A stretch of DNA of 64,000 nucleotides from Phlyctochytrium arcticum (GCA_025602905.1 JAHLKI010000004.1:372001-436000); one strand, 5' to 3'; positions 7,851-20,433 are shown, counted from the first letter of the stretch. Notes: generated from the letters alone by a model not told the origin. Made by a program: numbers and translations.

Positions 7851-10207
7851 ATGAATCAACCAACAGAGTCCGCGTCGTCGAAACCACCTAGGGCAGAAGC
7901 AGCAGCAGGATGTAAGAGTAAAGTGGGTCCGCTCCAGGACTTTGAGACATTTCACGGCTTCATGTCAACCCCCTCCGACGGCCTCTTGATCCTCGACGCC
8001 TGTCGCAAAGGCGCCCTCCGGCTGCTCAAGGAACGCCCAAAGGTTCTACTCAAGACCGCCGACAAAACGAGTGATGGGGGAAAAGAGAGTTCCTCGGTCG
8101 CCATTCGCAGCGGGACCATTGTCGTCTTTGAGGAACATGAAACGCGCATGAAGCGCTGGCGAGACGGCCTCAAATGGACCCCTTCCAGAGTATGTGGCCC
8201 CTTCCTCATCTACCGGTATGTCTGTTGGTCTGGTCTCCACATTGTCCTTCTCTAATCCAGGCATCTATAGCGAGCTGGACACTGCAGCGCGCGGCGTCAA
8301 AAAGAAACACGCTCCTACGGCCGCCCGGCAGTCTCAACAACAATCCTCGGTAGAGTATACCCGCGGTTTCGATCCGCCCTTTTCCGCCGCACTCATTGGT
8401 CAGTCGTCCGTCAAAGAAGGCGGTCTGATCAAAAAGACATTTGCCGCTACGCTCGATAATGCCAAATTTCACATCATCTCGTACTATGCCCGCGACGACA
8501 TTCTCGATGGCAAGCTCACGACACCCCAGCAATGGGCAGCCGCCAACCACTTTTCCCTAGATGAACAATACTGGGCTCGCGCCAAGCTGACCTGTGGGTG
8601 GAATCAGGACGCGAAACGCCAACCCGGCGCCGGCGCCGACAGCGAAACCTCGACCTCTCCAGAACGCAAGCCCGAAGTCTATGGTGCGGCGCAGCGGGCC
8701 AAAAAGTACGCGCTCATGAATGCCGTCAAGGCGGTTTCTGCCCGTACCTCGAGCGTCTCCTCGACTAGCCCCCCACCCCTCTCGCCTCCCTTTGTCGCGT
8801 CAAGCAACTCGCCATCTCGACGCGCAACCACTGCCAGTCCTACCACACCACCCATTACCGATGAACAGCAACCGTCCGCTCAACGCGTGTACGACTCGGG
8901 CAACTCACAATGGTCATCCGCCTCCACGCATTTCTCTCCCAACTCAATTCGAGACGTCTCACCAGCTCCCACCTTTCTCTCCGCTTCCCCGACTCCATCC
9001 TCCGTCCAGTCCTTTGCGTCCCAACACCAAACCTTCATCCCAGGATCTACCGCGCAAGACACATCTTCATTATTTGTCCCCCAATTTACGTCAAACTCTT
9101 ACCAACAGCAACAACAACACCATGTCAATGCGGGCATCGACATGTCGTTTTCCTTGCCGGTAGGGGCACACACGACCTGGTCTGCCTGTTCATCCATGAT
9201 CAGTGATTTAAACTCCAATCACTTTTCGGGCGGCGTGTTTTCGCTCCCAAATAACTCTACTATACATTCCCCCAACCCTCTCCCCCAGTCTAATTTACAA
9301 TCCCCGCCCTACTCCCAGCCCTCCACATCCCGTCCCCTCCCATCATCATCGTCATCATCATCCGACCCAACCCACTCTCATCACCTAATGTCAACTCCCC
9401 TAGACGAGCTCACCGCTGTCCTTGGCGCGACGACGAGTGACGACACTTTGGACGCCTTTTTCGGCATGGACCTCGAATTCGACATGTTTCATCCTCCTGC
9501 ATCGTCCACCATCATCACCCACAACAACAACACCATTCACGAAAGTGTATCGGCCACGGCTGCCGAGTACACGGCCGTATACCCGTCCGAAACCGATCCT
9601 CTGGACGCATTGTTTTTACCCTTGAGCGGGCTTGGCCCACAACCACCCACCCACTACCACCCCAGCCAGCAAGAACAACACCAGCAACAGTCCATAAAGG
9701 CATTTCAGGCCCTTGAACGCGCCCACAATAAATTCGCATCAACCCTCTACACCACTCAACCCTACAACCCTTACCCACCACCATCAACCCAATACCTTTC
9801 TCCCCAAAATCATCATCAACAACAGCATCATCAATTTGGCTACGACCCCGTATCCCCCTTAACACTATCAGCCAGTCATACGAGCAGCACCAGCACCACA
9901 CTCACCTCGCTACCAGATCCATTCGAATTGGGCCATTTCTCGGCACCGGCTGGACTAGGCCCCGGACTATCTGTTCTTGGGATGACGCTGGACCCCAACA
10001 CAACCTCGATTTCTCCTGCCCCCGACGACGGCCCATCCTCCCAACCCCAATCCCATCATCATCATCATCGGGTAAGTTCATTTCCCTCCCTCCACTTTAT
10101 CTCAAACTAACCGTTTCACCATTCAGTCTCTTTCGGCCAGCTACCCCACTGCCCCCCCAACCACGTCACCTTCCTACCATCGGACACCCATATCCCCCTT
10201 CATCTGA
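7851..10207 (+). CDS. WOPR-domain (Gti1/Pac2 family) transcription factor
   Basis: Exons are 7851-8215, 8271-10071 and 10127-10207, encoding 748 aa. In the WOPR box, the first half spans about residues 25-122 (FHGFMSTPSDGLLILDACRKG, IRSGTIVVFEEHE, then WTPSRVCGPFLIYR) and runs across intron 1 into ELD. The second half includes GLIKKTFA, KFHIISYYARDD and the KYALMNAVKAV block. The rest is long low-complexity Ser/Pro/Gln/His sequence with a poly-His tail, typical of activation regions. Relatives (Wor1, Ryp1, Sge1, Gti1, Pac2) are nuclear regulators of morphology, development and gluconate or effector genes. The first ATG is used because the upstream TTG frame lacks a start. Which ancestor class it belongs to is not resolved. 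Confidence 0.92.
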
Positions 10208-11338
10208 GCCCCCAGGAACAAAAGGACCAAAAACCTCCCAAAATTGTCATTTTTGATACCTGTTTCCCCCATAACTTTTTCTTATTTGTTTTTCTCTTTT
10301 TTTATTGTGGTTTGGACTCTGTAAAATGTATTTCGTTTCGTAAGGACTGGTTGGGGTGTGCTTTCTCTGTTTACATGCATGGACAGTGACTGTCTTGTAA
10401 ACAGGGGGGGGGGTTCTTACGGACATGCTGGCCATGAGATTGGATGAAGTATATCGGGTCTGATACTCTTTTGGGCATTTGAACCTTGCGATAGACTCGT
10501 CCGCACTGGGCAGTAGGTTCACTGGCAGTCACTGCCAGTCAGGACCCAGGTCAGGAATTTCCAGAGCAGATTTCGAGCGGAGTTGAGTGGCTGTGAGTTG
10601 GAGGTTTCCCCTTTTCAAGCCAAATTATGTGATTGTGGAGCGAAGTCGAACTGTCGAAGTTCGAGTCCTCCGACTGAGGGTGTATACCGGTACAGGAACC
10701 ATTGACTTGGTAGTGCATCTGCATAAGTCTTGCACCTTGGCCAGGATGAGCGTGGTTCAAGTGCCAGTTAAACGTTTTTTTTATGTGATCTTTTACGTTT
10801 AGGTCATTTTTACCAATATATCATGCGGCATACTCCATTGTAAAATAAACGTTTGATGTCCGAGACCAAGATAATTTTATTTTTACTGTACAGTTTCCAT
10901 TATTGTTCAATTGGTATGGTATTACTGGTATATTCATCATAATCTCGATGCGGTAGAAAAGTTTGTTCAATATGCATATCAATCATCACATATTTTCCGA
11001 GAATCACAGAATTGCCCAACAGTTGTGTTCTTGTATCTGCTTAAGGTAGCAGTAGAAAGGATGTCGTGTTAGACTATGCACGGGGTACATGCTCGGAGAC
11101 CGAATACTCTCTCCTAGTCAACTGCCAGATGGAAATTTCATCATATTCTTGGAGAAAACGGATAGTAGGAAAAGCGGTCAAATATTAGAAAACAAAATAT
11201 CAGGAAGTACAACAGATGACGAAAAAGTATATAATAAATGATGAACAAAGACGGGAAGTACGAGAAATAACGAAACAAATTGCAGAAGATATGAAAGGGG
11301 TACCCAAACGAAAAGAACTGTGGAAAAAAAAGAAGGAT
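10208..11338. other. Intergenic between convergent genes
   Basis: This stretch holds the 3' flanks of the WOPR gene and of the MULE-like gene. AT-rich tracts lie at 10.8-11.0 kb. I see no gene or RNA. Confidence 0.5.
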
Positions 11339-14300
11339 TCAGTTCTCAAGATTTGCACGCCGCTCTACCAAGGCCTTCATCTTTTCCTCCTGGACCACGC
11401 GACGCTCCATGAGAGCGATCTTGGCGTCGACTGCCGCCAGCTCAAGTTCCTCAAGTTCGTTCTCATGGACCGTTGCTTGCAGTTTGGCCCAGCGGTCTCC
11501 CAGGGCGGGATCAGTCGCCAAAGGGAGAGAAAGAGTGGGGTTAGGGATAAGCGGAGTGTGAGCGGGGGCATTGGGAGTGAGAGTGGGGTCGGAGGGTGAA
11601 ACGTTGGTGGTAGTTGGAGTAAGAGAAGCGACAGGACGTGCAGCTCTTCTGGTCGTCGGCTTGCGCTGTGCCGTTCTTTTCATAGTCCGTTTGATCTGTT
11701 GTGTGGTTTCCTGAAGGTCAGACGTAGGGCGGCCATATGACACGCCAGTGTTCATCTGTGCTTCCGAAGACTTCCACCGGCGGACGTCATACGACTCCCG
11801 CCCTCGGATGCAATTAAGAATGGTGGTATTTTTCAGCTCACGGTTTTGGTCAGCATGAAGCGACTCGATCGTGTTGGTGTGATCAACCGCTGCGTTCCAA
11901 GCATCGAGGGGAATGTTGGAAAACGCTTGGTTGAGCGAGCCGATGATATAGGGACGTTTGTAATATTCCACCCACCCCTGCATGTCCACGCCAATCTCTT
12001 CGCCCTCAGCTAGAATGTGGTCAAACAGATTCTGGGCAGTAGCTGGGGTGGTCTGTAGCAACTTTCGCATGAGGTCGCGGAGGGGCTTCCTGCTGTTGCC
12101 AGGAGCGTGCTTGACCACATTGCTACAAAAACTTTAACATGATTATGGAAGGAAATAGTCATGCCTACCGGTGGAAATGTACTTGGCAAGACTTGAACAT
12201 ATGGGTTAAGTGGGTTTCCCAGCCCATCTTCGTGGTGGTTCGGGTGGTTCTTTCTAGAAAAAGCCCAAGACCTTTCAGTTGGGCCTGATCTAGATCACCA
12301 ATCAGCACTTTTATTGCAGGCTTATCTTCGCTGGATCCGTGAATGTGTGCGAACTGTAAGGGTGTTCCTGTATCTTCCTCGACCAGCTCATTCACCAGCG
12401 TAAACATCTTGTAGTAGGCCTGATGGTCTAGACCGTCAGTGTATGTTCGTACACAGGCCAGGGCTTAAAATCGACATTAGAGTCATCTCCCAAAATAAAT
12501 CCCTGAAACTTACTCATTTTGGTAACTGGATGGGCAATCGCGATTTCCCAGTCATTGAAAGTACCCTTTATGCCTTACATAAGGGTAAGAGAATGAAGAA
12601 TGCGGTGCTTGTTAGAATCTTTGTACCTTTGAATGACATGTCCATCTGAAGTACGGATGCTAAATGAAAACCAGCGGTTTGCCTCTTTTGGCCGCAAACG
12701 ATGATGGGGTTATTGTTCTCAGAATAATCTGTAAATCAGTGAGCACGTGCAGCGCAAGACTTTTCGGCAGACTAAGAAATACTCACCATGCTTTCGGATG
12801 TATGCAGCATTCATAGTGTTGCCTTTCTCGTCCTTCTTCTCCTTCCTCTCTCTCTTTTTCTGCTGGTAAAGTTCATTTAGTACGCCCAGCATGTCCTCTC
12901 CGTACGGGCTCCTGTTACGGCGCTCCACGCTAAGTATGCGCGTCATAGTGTCAAGGCGATTAAGAGATGGATGAAACTCGGCGGCTGAAGTATCGGCCGT
13001 GACACTAAATAGACGTGAGCTCATCAAACCTCGTAATTAGCATTCAGAAACTTTTGCTTACTCGAACCAGGCCTGCAGGTGTTTGGAGGTGAGCAATTTT
13101 CTCGGCTGCAGTTCTTGGCCGGGGAGGGTCTTGAGGGATTCCGCAATTTGAGCCCTTATATTTGTCGGGACTTTTGTTGGGGGAGGAGGTGGATGATTAT
13201 GCACTCCAACGGACAAAACCATGACATAGGGGCAGTCAGGATTGAGCGGTGTGATATTGTAAATTTTGACCGGACATGGTTGCCGCTTCAAAACGCTTCG
13301 TTTATATTTGCCGTCGGCTCCTTTGTGGATCAACACTAGAGTGGAAAATTCAGCGATGCGAAACGTTGACAGCAAAATCGAGACTAACAGCAATGCTCAC
13401 GGTGCGTTCCTGTGCTATGCACAATCCCGCAACCGTCCGCGACCTCGTCCACGACGGCAGTCTCGTCTCCGCGGATCAATTTTTCAAGATGATCGATATT
13501 CAGCTTTGAAGGGACCGCAATATACATATGTCCCTCATTCGGGAGCCAGTTACTGCACCCAAGAAAGTGAGGCGACATTCCAAACTGCGTCTGTTGCAAT
13601 CCACAATCAAAATTGATTTAGGAAGGAATCTTGTTAGAGGTCTTACTTCTGCATTTTGCCGCAGCACTGGGGTTCCTTTACACTCTTCGCCATCTTCAGC
13701 AACGTATGGACACGGGATAGCCGAAGCTGAAAAAAAGAGACTGAGGGAAAGTATAAGCGCATGGCCTTCAGATCATTGAAATAGCCACTTACACGTTCGT
13801 TTCATACAAAGGTCCGTGGTCTCCAGACCCCTCGAAATGAGGAAACGCGTTGGGATCGTTGGGGTCCACATGATCGTGGCTGGCCGTTCTCACAGCTTCG
13901 CTCGCATGCTCGCAAAGCTTAACTCCTTGGCAGGTCTTGCTTTCTCGTCTCACCTAGGACCACATCAATGGGATTCAATCTGTTTTGAGTAAGCTACACC
14001 CACCTTCTCGTCAAGGTAGTGGCAAATGACGACATTGCTGCCACCCGGATCCCCGCGAGAATACTGGATATCCTTAAAAGCCGCACTGGGGTATTTCCAC
14101 CCAGCCGTATGGTATAGCACCGCGGTGCCACCCTTCGACGTTGGCGGATATTCTAACGGCTCGTTCGCCAGTATCAGCTTCTCCGCATGCAAACGCTGGA
14201 ATATCTTATAATTGATCTGTTCAGGCTGATCTTCATCGGCAAGATTCTGAAAGAAAAAGTACACATCTGAGCATCTTTTGATTTCAAAAAGGACACACCG

Positions 14301-14479
14301 GACCGGCTATTTCGTACCTCATTGGTCGTTAAATTAACCGTTGCTGCAGCCACATCGGGCGGTGGGGATTCTCGCACCTGGTCGGTCAACTGAAAAGTGA
14401 GATCACTCGGGGAAAAAAAAATTCGAGTTACCTTATCTAAGGACTCAATGACCGTCGGGTTGCTGCTGTTGCTAGACAT
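11339..14479 (-). CDS. MULE-type transposase-like protein, 12 exons, intact
   Basis: Exons (high to low) are 14479-14432, 14389-14318, 14246-14004, 13953-13793, 13740-13647, 13590-13401, 13335-13062, 13019-12787, 12728-12627, 12573-12514, 12463-12169 and 12122-11339. All phases agree, giving 851 aa. In order: a region with C...C pairs (CPY...EECKG...LGCSNW); a zinc-like motif ending GVHNHPPPPP (WRKY-GCM1-type C2H2, as in MULE proteins); then the DDE core. That core has Asp in DMSFKGIKGTFNDWEIA, Asp in IGDLDQAQLKGLG, and Glu in HTNTIESLH. A Thr/Pro-rich linker and a coiled-coil tail (ENELEELELAAVDAKIALMERR) follow. Many fungal genomes carry such proteins. No terminal inverted repeats were seen, so it may be a domesticated, host-spliced gene. 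Confidence 0.85.
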
Positions 14480-14627
14480 GTTGCGTTCTTTGCGTACTCG
14501 AAGTTTGTTATAGCCGATCTGCGGTTTGGATTTGGCAAGATCTGGGGAATACCACAATAATCAGCAGCCGGTATACGAACTGGGAAGGGGGTGGCACAGC
14601 CAGGTAGAGTGGCGCGGTGTGGCAATA

Positions 14628-14705
14628 GGTACAGGTACAGTCGTTTCCTCCGTGACTGTACCTGTGAGGCTTATAACTATACCTGTACCAACCTGTACCT
14701 GTACC
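14628..14705. promoter_or_regulatory. Inverted GGTACAGGTACAG repeat between divergent genes
   Basis: GGTACAGGTACAG (14628-14640) is matched exactly in reverse complement at 14693-14705, with further ACTGTACC/ACCTGTACC half-sites near 14655 and 14681. The cluster sits between the MULE-like gene and INTS11 and 180-256 bp before the INTS11 start. It looks like binding sites or a long hairpin. Confidence 0.5.
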
Positions 14706-14708
14706 GGT

Positions 14709-14720
14709 TATATATATATT
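14709..14720 (+). promoter_or_regulatory. TATA-like AT-rich element upstream of INTS11
   Basis: TTATATATATAT directly follows the GTACC repeats and precedes the INTS11 start codon by about 165 nt. A core promoter role is likely but unproven. Confidence 0.4.
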
Positions 14721-14883
14721 CCCTCCGACTCCCTGCCGACTCCTCTCGAGCGGTGGTGAATCGCGGACGGGAGATCATACCCACATACGTAGATACACAC
14801 TCGCACCAGTAGATAGCCCAGGACGTGACACTGCTCGTACGCACACATTTATTACAGGAAGAAAACGCAAAACTGAGACTGGG

Positions 14884-16963
14884 ATGGGGATCCAAGTCAT
14901 ACCTCTCGGAGCAGGCCAGGATGTGGGTCGCAGTTGCATTTTGGTCACGATTGGAGGCAAGAATATCATGTTTGATTGCGGAATGCGTAAGTATATGGGT
15001 TCGGGGAAAGGAAAAAAGCTGGGACGTTTATGATGTTTTTTGTCTATCAGATATGGGGTATTCGGACTCTCGCCGGTTTCCCGACTTTTCCTTCATTTCC
15101 AAAAGTGGAGCGTTTGATGCCAACCTGGATTGTGTGATTATTTCCCATTTCCATCTGGATCATTGTGGGGCCCTTCCCCATTTCACCGAAAAACACGGAT
15201 TCAGCGGTCCCATCTACATGACATACCCAACTCGGGCCATTTGCCCGATCCTTCTCGAGGACATGCGAAAAGTGGCCGTAGAGCGAAAAGGCGAAACCGA
15301 TTTCTTCACGAGCAACGATATCCGAAATTGCATGAAGAAGGTGACGGCCGTTGATCTGAATGAGGTGATTCATGTGGACGAGGACTTGGAGATCAAGGCG
15401 TACTATGCCGGACATGTGCTGGGTGCTGCCATGTTTCATGTGCGGGTGGGTAACGAGAGTATCGTGTATACGGGAGATTACAACATGACGGCGGACCGAC
15501 ATTTGGGGAGTGCGTGGATTGACCGGTGCCGGCCCGACTTGCTGATTACGGAAAGTACATATGCGACCACAGTCCGCGGATCCAAACGCACCCGAGAACG
15601 AGAGTTTCTCAAAAAAGTGCATGATTGTGTCAAGAGTGGGGGAAAAGTGCTCATCCCCGTGTTTGCCCTGGGTCGCGCCCAGGAATTATGTATTCTGGTC
15701 GAATCGTATTGGGAGCGTATGGAGGATTTGCGGGGTAAAGTGCCCGTCTACTTTTCGGCCGGGTTGACGGAACGGGCCAATGAGTACTACAAGCTCTTCA
15801 TCAATTGGACCAACGAGACTATCAAGCAGACGTTTGTGGATCGCAACATGTTTGATTTCAAGTACATCAACACGTTTCAACAACATTTTGTGGATGAGCC
15901 GGGGCCCATGGTGGTGTTTGCCTCCCCTGGCATGCTCCATGCAGGGACGTCCCTGCACATTTTCAAAAAGTGGTGCCACAATCCCAAAAACATGGTCATT
16001 TTACCTGGCTATTGCGTTGCAGGGACAGTAGGCGCCAAAGTCCTGGCGGGTGAAAAACAGATTCAAATTGATATGCATACTCGCGTCGACGTCAATTTGC
16101 AAGTCAAAAACCTATCCTTTTCGGCACACGCCGATGCCAAAGGAATCATTCAGCTGATCCACATGTGTGAGCCCCGAAATGTCATGCTGGTTCATGGCGA
16201 AAAGGCGAAAATGCGGGTGTTGGCCGATACATTGCAGGCCGAATTCGGAGTGCGGACGTTTTATCCTGCTAATGGGGAGACGCTGACTATTCCGGATGAT
16301 GCTGGTTCTGGGCCGCCCAAGACACTGGATGTTGCTGTCAGCCGACAGGCCATCTTGAAAGCGTGGGCGGCTAGTCGTGACAAGGTCATGTCCCAATATT
16401 TTGCTAAATCATCATTATCATCATCTCAAACAATACCAACAACGAAGAGCGCCGCATCCGATATACCAGTCGTGACTTCAATGTCCCTGAATGGCACCTT
16501 GGTCACTACTCCCAATCAAGGAATGATGCATCTGCTCCCACCCCCCAAAGACCACAATCTAGCCACTGAGCGCGTCATTTTCTCGCATACGAAGTACATC
16601 AACTCAATGCCCTGTCTTACCCAACAGCACAACGGGCGCCTTGCTGCAACACTCCCCCCGGCCGACATTGAAGCCGTGGTCATGACAAAACTCTCTGCCG
16701 CGCTCCAAAACTACCTAGTCGGCGTAACCGTCGAGATGATCCCTCCTTCTTCATCAAAAAAGGATGGCGCAGAGGTTGCCGATCAGACTGTGATTTGGAT
16801 TCGGGACGATACGATGACTTCGGATTGGGGAATGCGGGAACGGCCAATGGTCAAATTGAGAATGGCTCGGCCGCCCGAATTTGCGGTTGTGCTGACGTGG
16901 GATAGCAAGCAGACTGGCCTATCAGAAAGAGTTTTGGCCGTTGTGCAAAATACACTTGCGTAA
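14884..16963 (+). CDS. INTS11: Integrator subunit 11-like RNA endonuclease (metallo-beta-lactamase/beta-CASP)
   Basis: Exons are 14884-14986 and 15051-16963 (671 aa). The N-terminus has [13 protein letters not shown] and DCGMHMGYSD-RRFPDFS, which match INTS11 rather than CPSF73. The zinc site is HFHLDH (H67, H69, D71, H72), followed by [19 protein letters not shown], the beta-CASP blocks ITESTYATT and [20 protein letters not shown], and [10 protein letters not shown] with LVHGE. All catalytic residues look intact. INTS11 cleaves nascent snRNA and promoter-proximal transcripts in the Integrator complex with INTS9 in the nucleus. From about residue 490 a Ser/Thr-rich linker leads to a C-terminal domain. 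The start at 14884 restores the conserved N-terminus across intron 1 (C|AT gives His). Confidence 0.93.
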
Positions 16964-18176
16964 ACAGTGAGCAAAAAGTTATGAATTGTGAAGGGGGTTT
17001 CTTTAGGGGAAGGAAATTCATTGCCTCAATCTCCCCATTCCCGGATTCCGTGGGCTCTTATGAAGTTGTCCAGTTGAACTCCTCTCTCTCATAACAGTCA
17101 TAGTCGTCTATGCATCGCCTCATACCCGTCGGTTCTGCTCACCCGGGATCATGTGCCAATCTTCGGAGGCCTATTTTGAATCCAGCATCCAATTACGGTA
17201 GTTTCACATTGGTAAAAAACACTTGGATCCGAGTTGGAGACGCTTCCAAGTGGTTGTATATATATACAAGAAAAACAAAATACGTTTGGTCCCTGCAAGA
17301 CAAGTCACTGGCCATTTTTTTTTTGGTAAAGGGCAGCACCCTCGCAAATGAACGGCTCGAAGGGGGACATCAGATCATATCCGCAAGTGCCAGATAGTAT
17401 ATACCAAGTTATCGAATCCCAATCTAACGTGAGACTCTCTCCGTTTCCAGTGATACGTATGTGCGAATGGTGTTGGAGATCCTAAACAATATATTTGCGT
17501 AATAGCGACCGGTATAGCCAAAATTTTCGAGCTAGGAAATCGGGAGCTACGACGAGTCGACGGCGGATGAAGAGGCCAGAGAGTACTACCGTACCTGATA
17601 TACTTTCGGGTATTTCCGGGATAGGCCACTTATGCACCTCCGGGAGTTTCCGAATTTTGAAGATACACAAGATGCATACCCTACATACCAGCACATTCGT
17701 CAGCAAGATGCAATGGAATATATCTGAAGGTTCTTGAGGGAGCATATCCCCGGCTCAATATCAGTCTGATTACACGTTGAGCTTATAATAAAATATGCAA
17801 TGTAGGCGGAGCAATTCTATTTAGGGCTACATTCCGAAAAACTTATCAAGGGACAACTGCGAGGTAAGACCTCTACCTTCCTCAGACTATACACCCGACC
17901 TGACGCTCGTCACGCTCCTCGTATTCCTGGATGTATTTTCACCGCTTCCTCAGGTAACACTTGAAGCACAAGTTTCTGACGCTATGGGCAGGGGTTGCCG
18001 GACGGTAAATGTGTGTTCTCATTTTATGAGAATTTGATAACTCGATTGACATTGACGGCATGGGTTATTACTTTGAAACGTTACTGATGACTACGTTATA
18101 CACAACCAGTTGATTACTTATATAGACGTTACTGACTAACTGACTGAATTCCCAGGGCCAGAGTTAAGGTGTGCAG
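16964..18176. other. Intergenic, nothing convincing
   Basis: The stretch lies between the 3' ends of INTS11 and of secreted-family copy 2. Short open frames on both strands have no gene-like composition. Confidence 0.5.
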
Positions 18177-19262
18177 TTAAGGGTAGGTATACTTTGATTT
18201 GAGAGCTGGAAATGTTGACCTGGCTGTCGAAAACTCGCCCCAGTCCCATCCTGAGTTGAAAGCGTTGGATGCTTGCGAAGCAAGACTTCTGCCGACGGTT
18301 GCGCTCATAAAGTGAACGTATTCACCTACGTTCATTCGACGGGAGTAAATCAGATTTTTCCCGGAGTTTTCTGATACCGTCGGGAAATACTGGCTCAAGA
18401 ATCCGAAATATGCCTCGTGCCAGTCTAATGAGTACCCCTTTTCGACCCAGAGCGGATAGTACCAATCTCTGAACCATCGCGCATTGGAAGTGCCGTAAGG
18501 AAAGTCGCTCGTACTGGCAGCCCTGAATTCAGTGTACGCTTGCGATGCTTCTGAGGCGAAACCAGATCTGTTGAAAAAGTCATAGGTGCAAATTTCCGCA
18601 AATGCACTAGCCCCCCACACAGGTAACGCGGGACTCTCATGTACACCTTGCGAATTAACTTCTACGTTTCGACAAATCAAGTTCATTGCTCGCCGTTTCA
18701 CTATATAGTTGGAATTACTCCAATCATCGTAAGCTTGCCCAATCCACGACCGGAAGTTGGTACGCCAGTCGTCTTTATTAGCGTCAAAGCGCACTCGCCA
18801 AGCCCACCAAAAATCATATACAGGTGATGTGCCTAAACCCAGCTGCACGAGAAGCGGCTTCGGCCCTCCAAGTGCTTCGCATGTTCCAAAGTTCGCTGGT
18901 AGAGCTCGGGGGATGCTACACCCTCCGTAAGTTTGCTTGACGAATCGCCACGCCTTCCTGTAGAAAGGAACAATCCATTTGGTAGTGGAGCGTGGCAAGG
19001 CTTTCAATGCTCCAGTCATATACACGGCGACATCGGTGTTGCAAGATACCCGGGTCGTTGTTGGATTGGGAGCTCCAGCTGGTTGGTCAAGATATCCGTT
19101 CAACTTGGTCGGTGCATCAGTATGGCAGACACAATCTGCGTTTACTGTGACTGGGAAGTTTCCAATGAGTGTACCGAGGAACAGCGGTATGATCAAAGAA
19201 AGAAGAATGAATGGAAGCTTTGCGGCGCCAGGTCGACGTTGCGAGGCAGACGATATTGCCAT
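18177..19262 (-). CDS. Secreted or anchored protein of the unrecognised family, copy 2 (361 aa)
   Basis: A single exon, colinear with copy 1 from end to end: a basic head (QRRPGAAK), a hydrophobic segment at about 16-36, CVCH, TTTRVSCN, WIVPFY, YGGCSIPR, NARWFRDWYYPLWVEKGYS, the HE-xx-FG-x-LS-x-YFPT block and GEYVHFMSATVGRSL. The WG and CTYDFFNRSG segments carry the same cysteines as copy 1. It lacks a few residues in the middle (FWWAWR region). A TATAAAAAC box lies about 46 nt upstream of the ATG. A truncated sister follows at 20434-20607 and a full one at 21592-22686, all on this strand. This indicates local tandem duplication. Function unknown. Confidence 0.85.
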   Translation of the reverse strand: MAISSASQRRPGAAKLPFILLSLIIPLFLGTLIGNFPVTVNADCVCHTDAPTKLNGYLDQPAGAPNPTTTRVSCNTDVAVYMTGALKALPRSTTKWIVPFYRKAWRFVKQTYGGCSIPRALPANFGTCEALGGPKPLLVQLGLGTSPVYDFWWAWRVRFDANKDDWRTNFRSWIGQAYDDWSNSNYIVKRRAMNLICRNVEVNSQGVHESPALPVWGASAFAEICTYDFFNRSGFASEASQAYTEFRAASTSDFPYGTSNARWFRDWYYPLWVEKGYSLDWHEAYFGFLSQYFPTVSENSGKNLIYSRRMNVGEYVHFMSATVGRSLASQASNAFNSGWDWGEFSTARSTFPALKSKYTYP

Positions 19263-20433
19263 TGTGGAATGCGTTTACGATTTTTGGGGTACCACATTGA
19301 GTCGGAGTTTTTATAGTAGGATCGCTGAGGGATGGCTGTAACTTTCGACTGTGATGTTTTCCGATGAGCACCCCATAGCATCGTGGAAAACACTTAAAAA
19401 ATCGTGGAAATTGCAGCGGGTTTATTGTGGTTACCAGATGCTCGCATTTATTTAATATAAGTGTCCTTTTTTAATATTGTGAAATTGCCATACTCACGTA
19501 GGGTCGATCCCAAAACATATGAAATAAAGTCTCTCAGATTAATAACAAACATTCCAAAAACAAGGGCGAGTGTGCACAAGGTGTGCACGCTTAGTACAGT
19601 ATATATAGCGGCGAGAGTGTGAACCAGGTGTGCCCGCTGCTTGAGTTGAGCTGGTAGTATAGTTCCTTGTAGTATTGTTCAATGAGAAACATGAAACCGT
19701 GGGAAGTTATGGGAATGACGTCCCAAGGTTGCCCCGAGAAAAAGCAGCATTCTAGAATGAGCCGGAAGTCCTGTATACACTTGCAATAATAACGATGGTA
19801 TGTAGATTGAACTTCGCCCCTTTCCAAACAATGGTTGGGGTAATTCGTAACAAAGTGGGTGCGATCTTCGTGAGCTCCGAAACTCCGGTGATTGACATCC
19901 CACAGGGCTCATAAACAACGAAAAATAATCCCAACTAATACAACATTCAACACTGGACAGATCACATATGGTTACGCGTGAAGTGTTTTTTTGGTCACAA
20001 TGTGAGACGGTTTACATTCACCTGAGAGCAATGCCACAAGGGATATTGTTCGAAACTAAATTTGTTGGGTGTCCTCTGATGCCGTGAGTGAAATACTACA
20101 CAGCTCCGCAATGTATTTACGTAATGGCAGCTGGTAGAACTCCGTATGAGTAAAGTTTGCGACGAGGATCCTTCTCGAAGCAGGGAAGGATAGAGTTATA
20201 CACCTTCGGGTATTTTTGAGATTTCCGCAGGTACGTCAAAAAGCCCGTTTATGCATCTCCGGTCAATTCCGGTCAAATACTGAATCAATTTACCGTTGAC
20301 AGCACGCATGTATGAACTTGTGCGTAAATTGATCACTTTTGTGTAGGTTGGATATATCTATGCATAAAACAAATCTATTCGACCAAGTTGTACCCGACAC
20401 TAACGACACAGAATAACTTTTTGAATTGCGCAG
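19263..20433. other. Promoter of copy 2 and intergenic DNA
   Basis: A TATAAAAAC box near 19308 on the minus strand serves copy 2. I see no further gene. Confidence 0.45.

Noticed and set aside
10593..10675. Possible tRNA (GTTGGAG pairing with CTCCGAC around a B-box-like GTTCGAGTCC)
   Set aside because: The ends pair, but there is no A box, no T stem and no anticodon arm.
14884..16963. Annotation as CPSF73
   Set aside because: The N-terminal and mid-domain blocks match INTS11 ([33 protein letters not shown]) rather than CPSF73.
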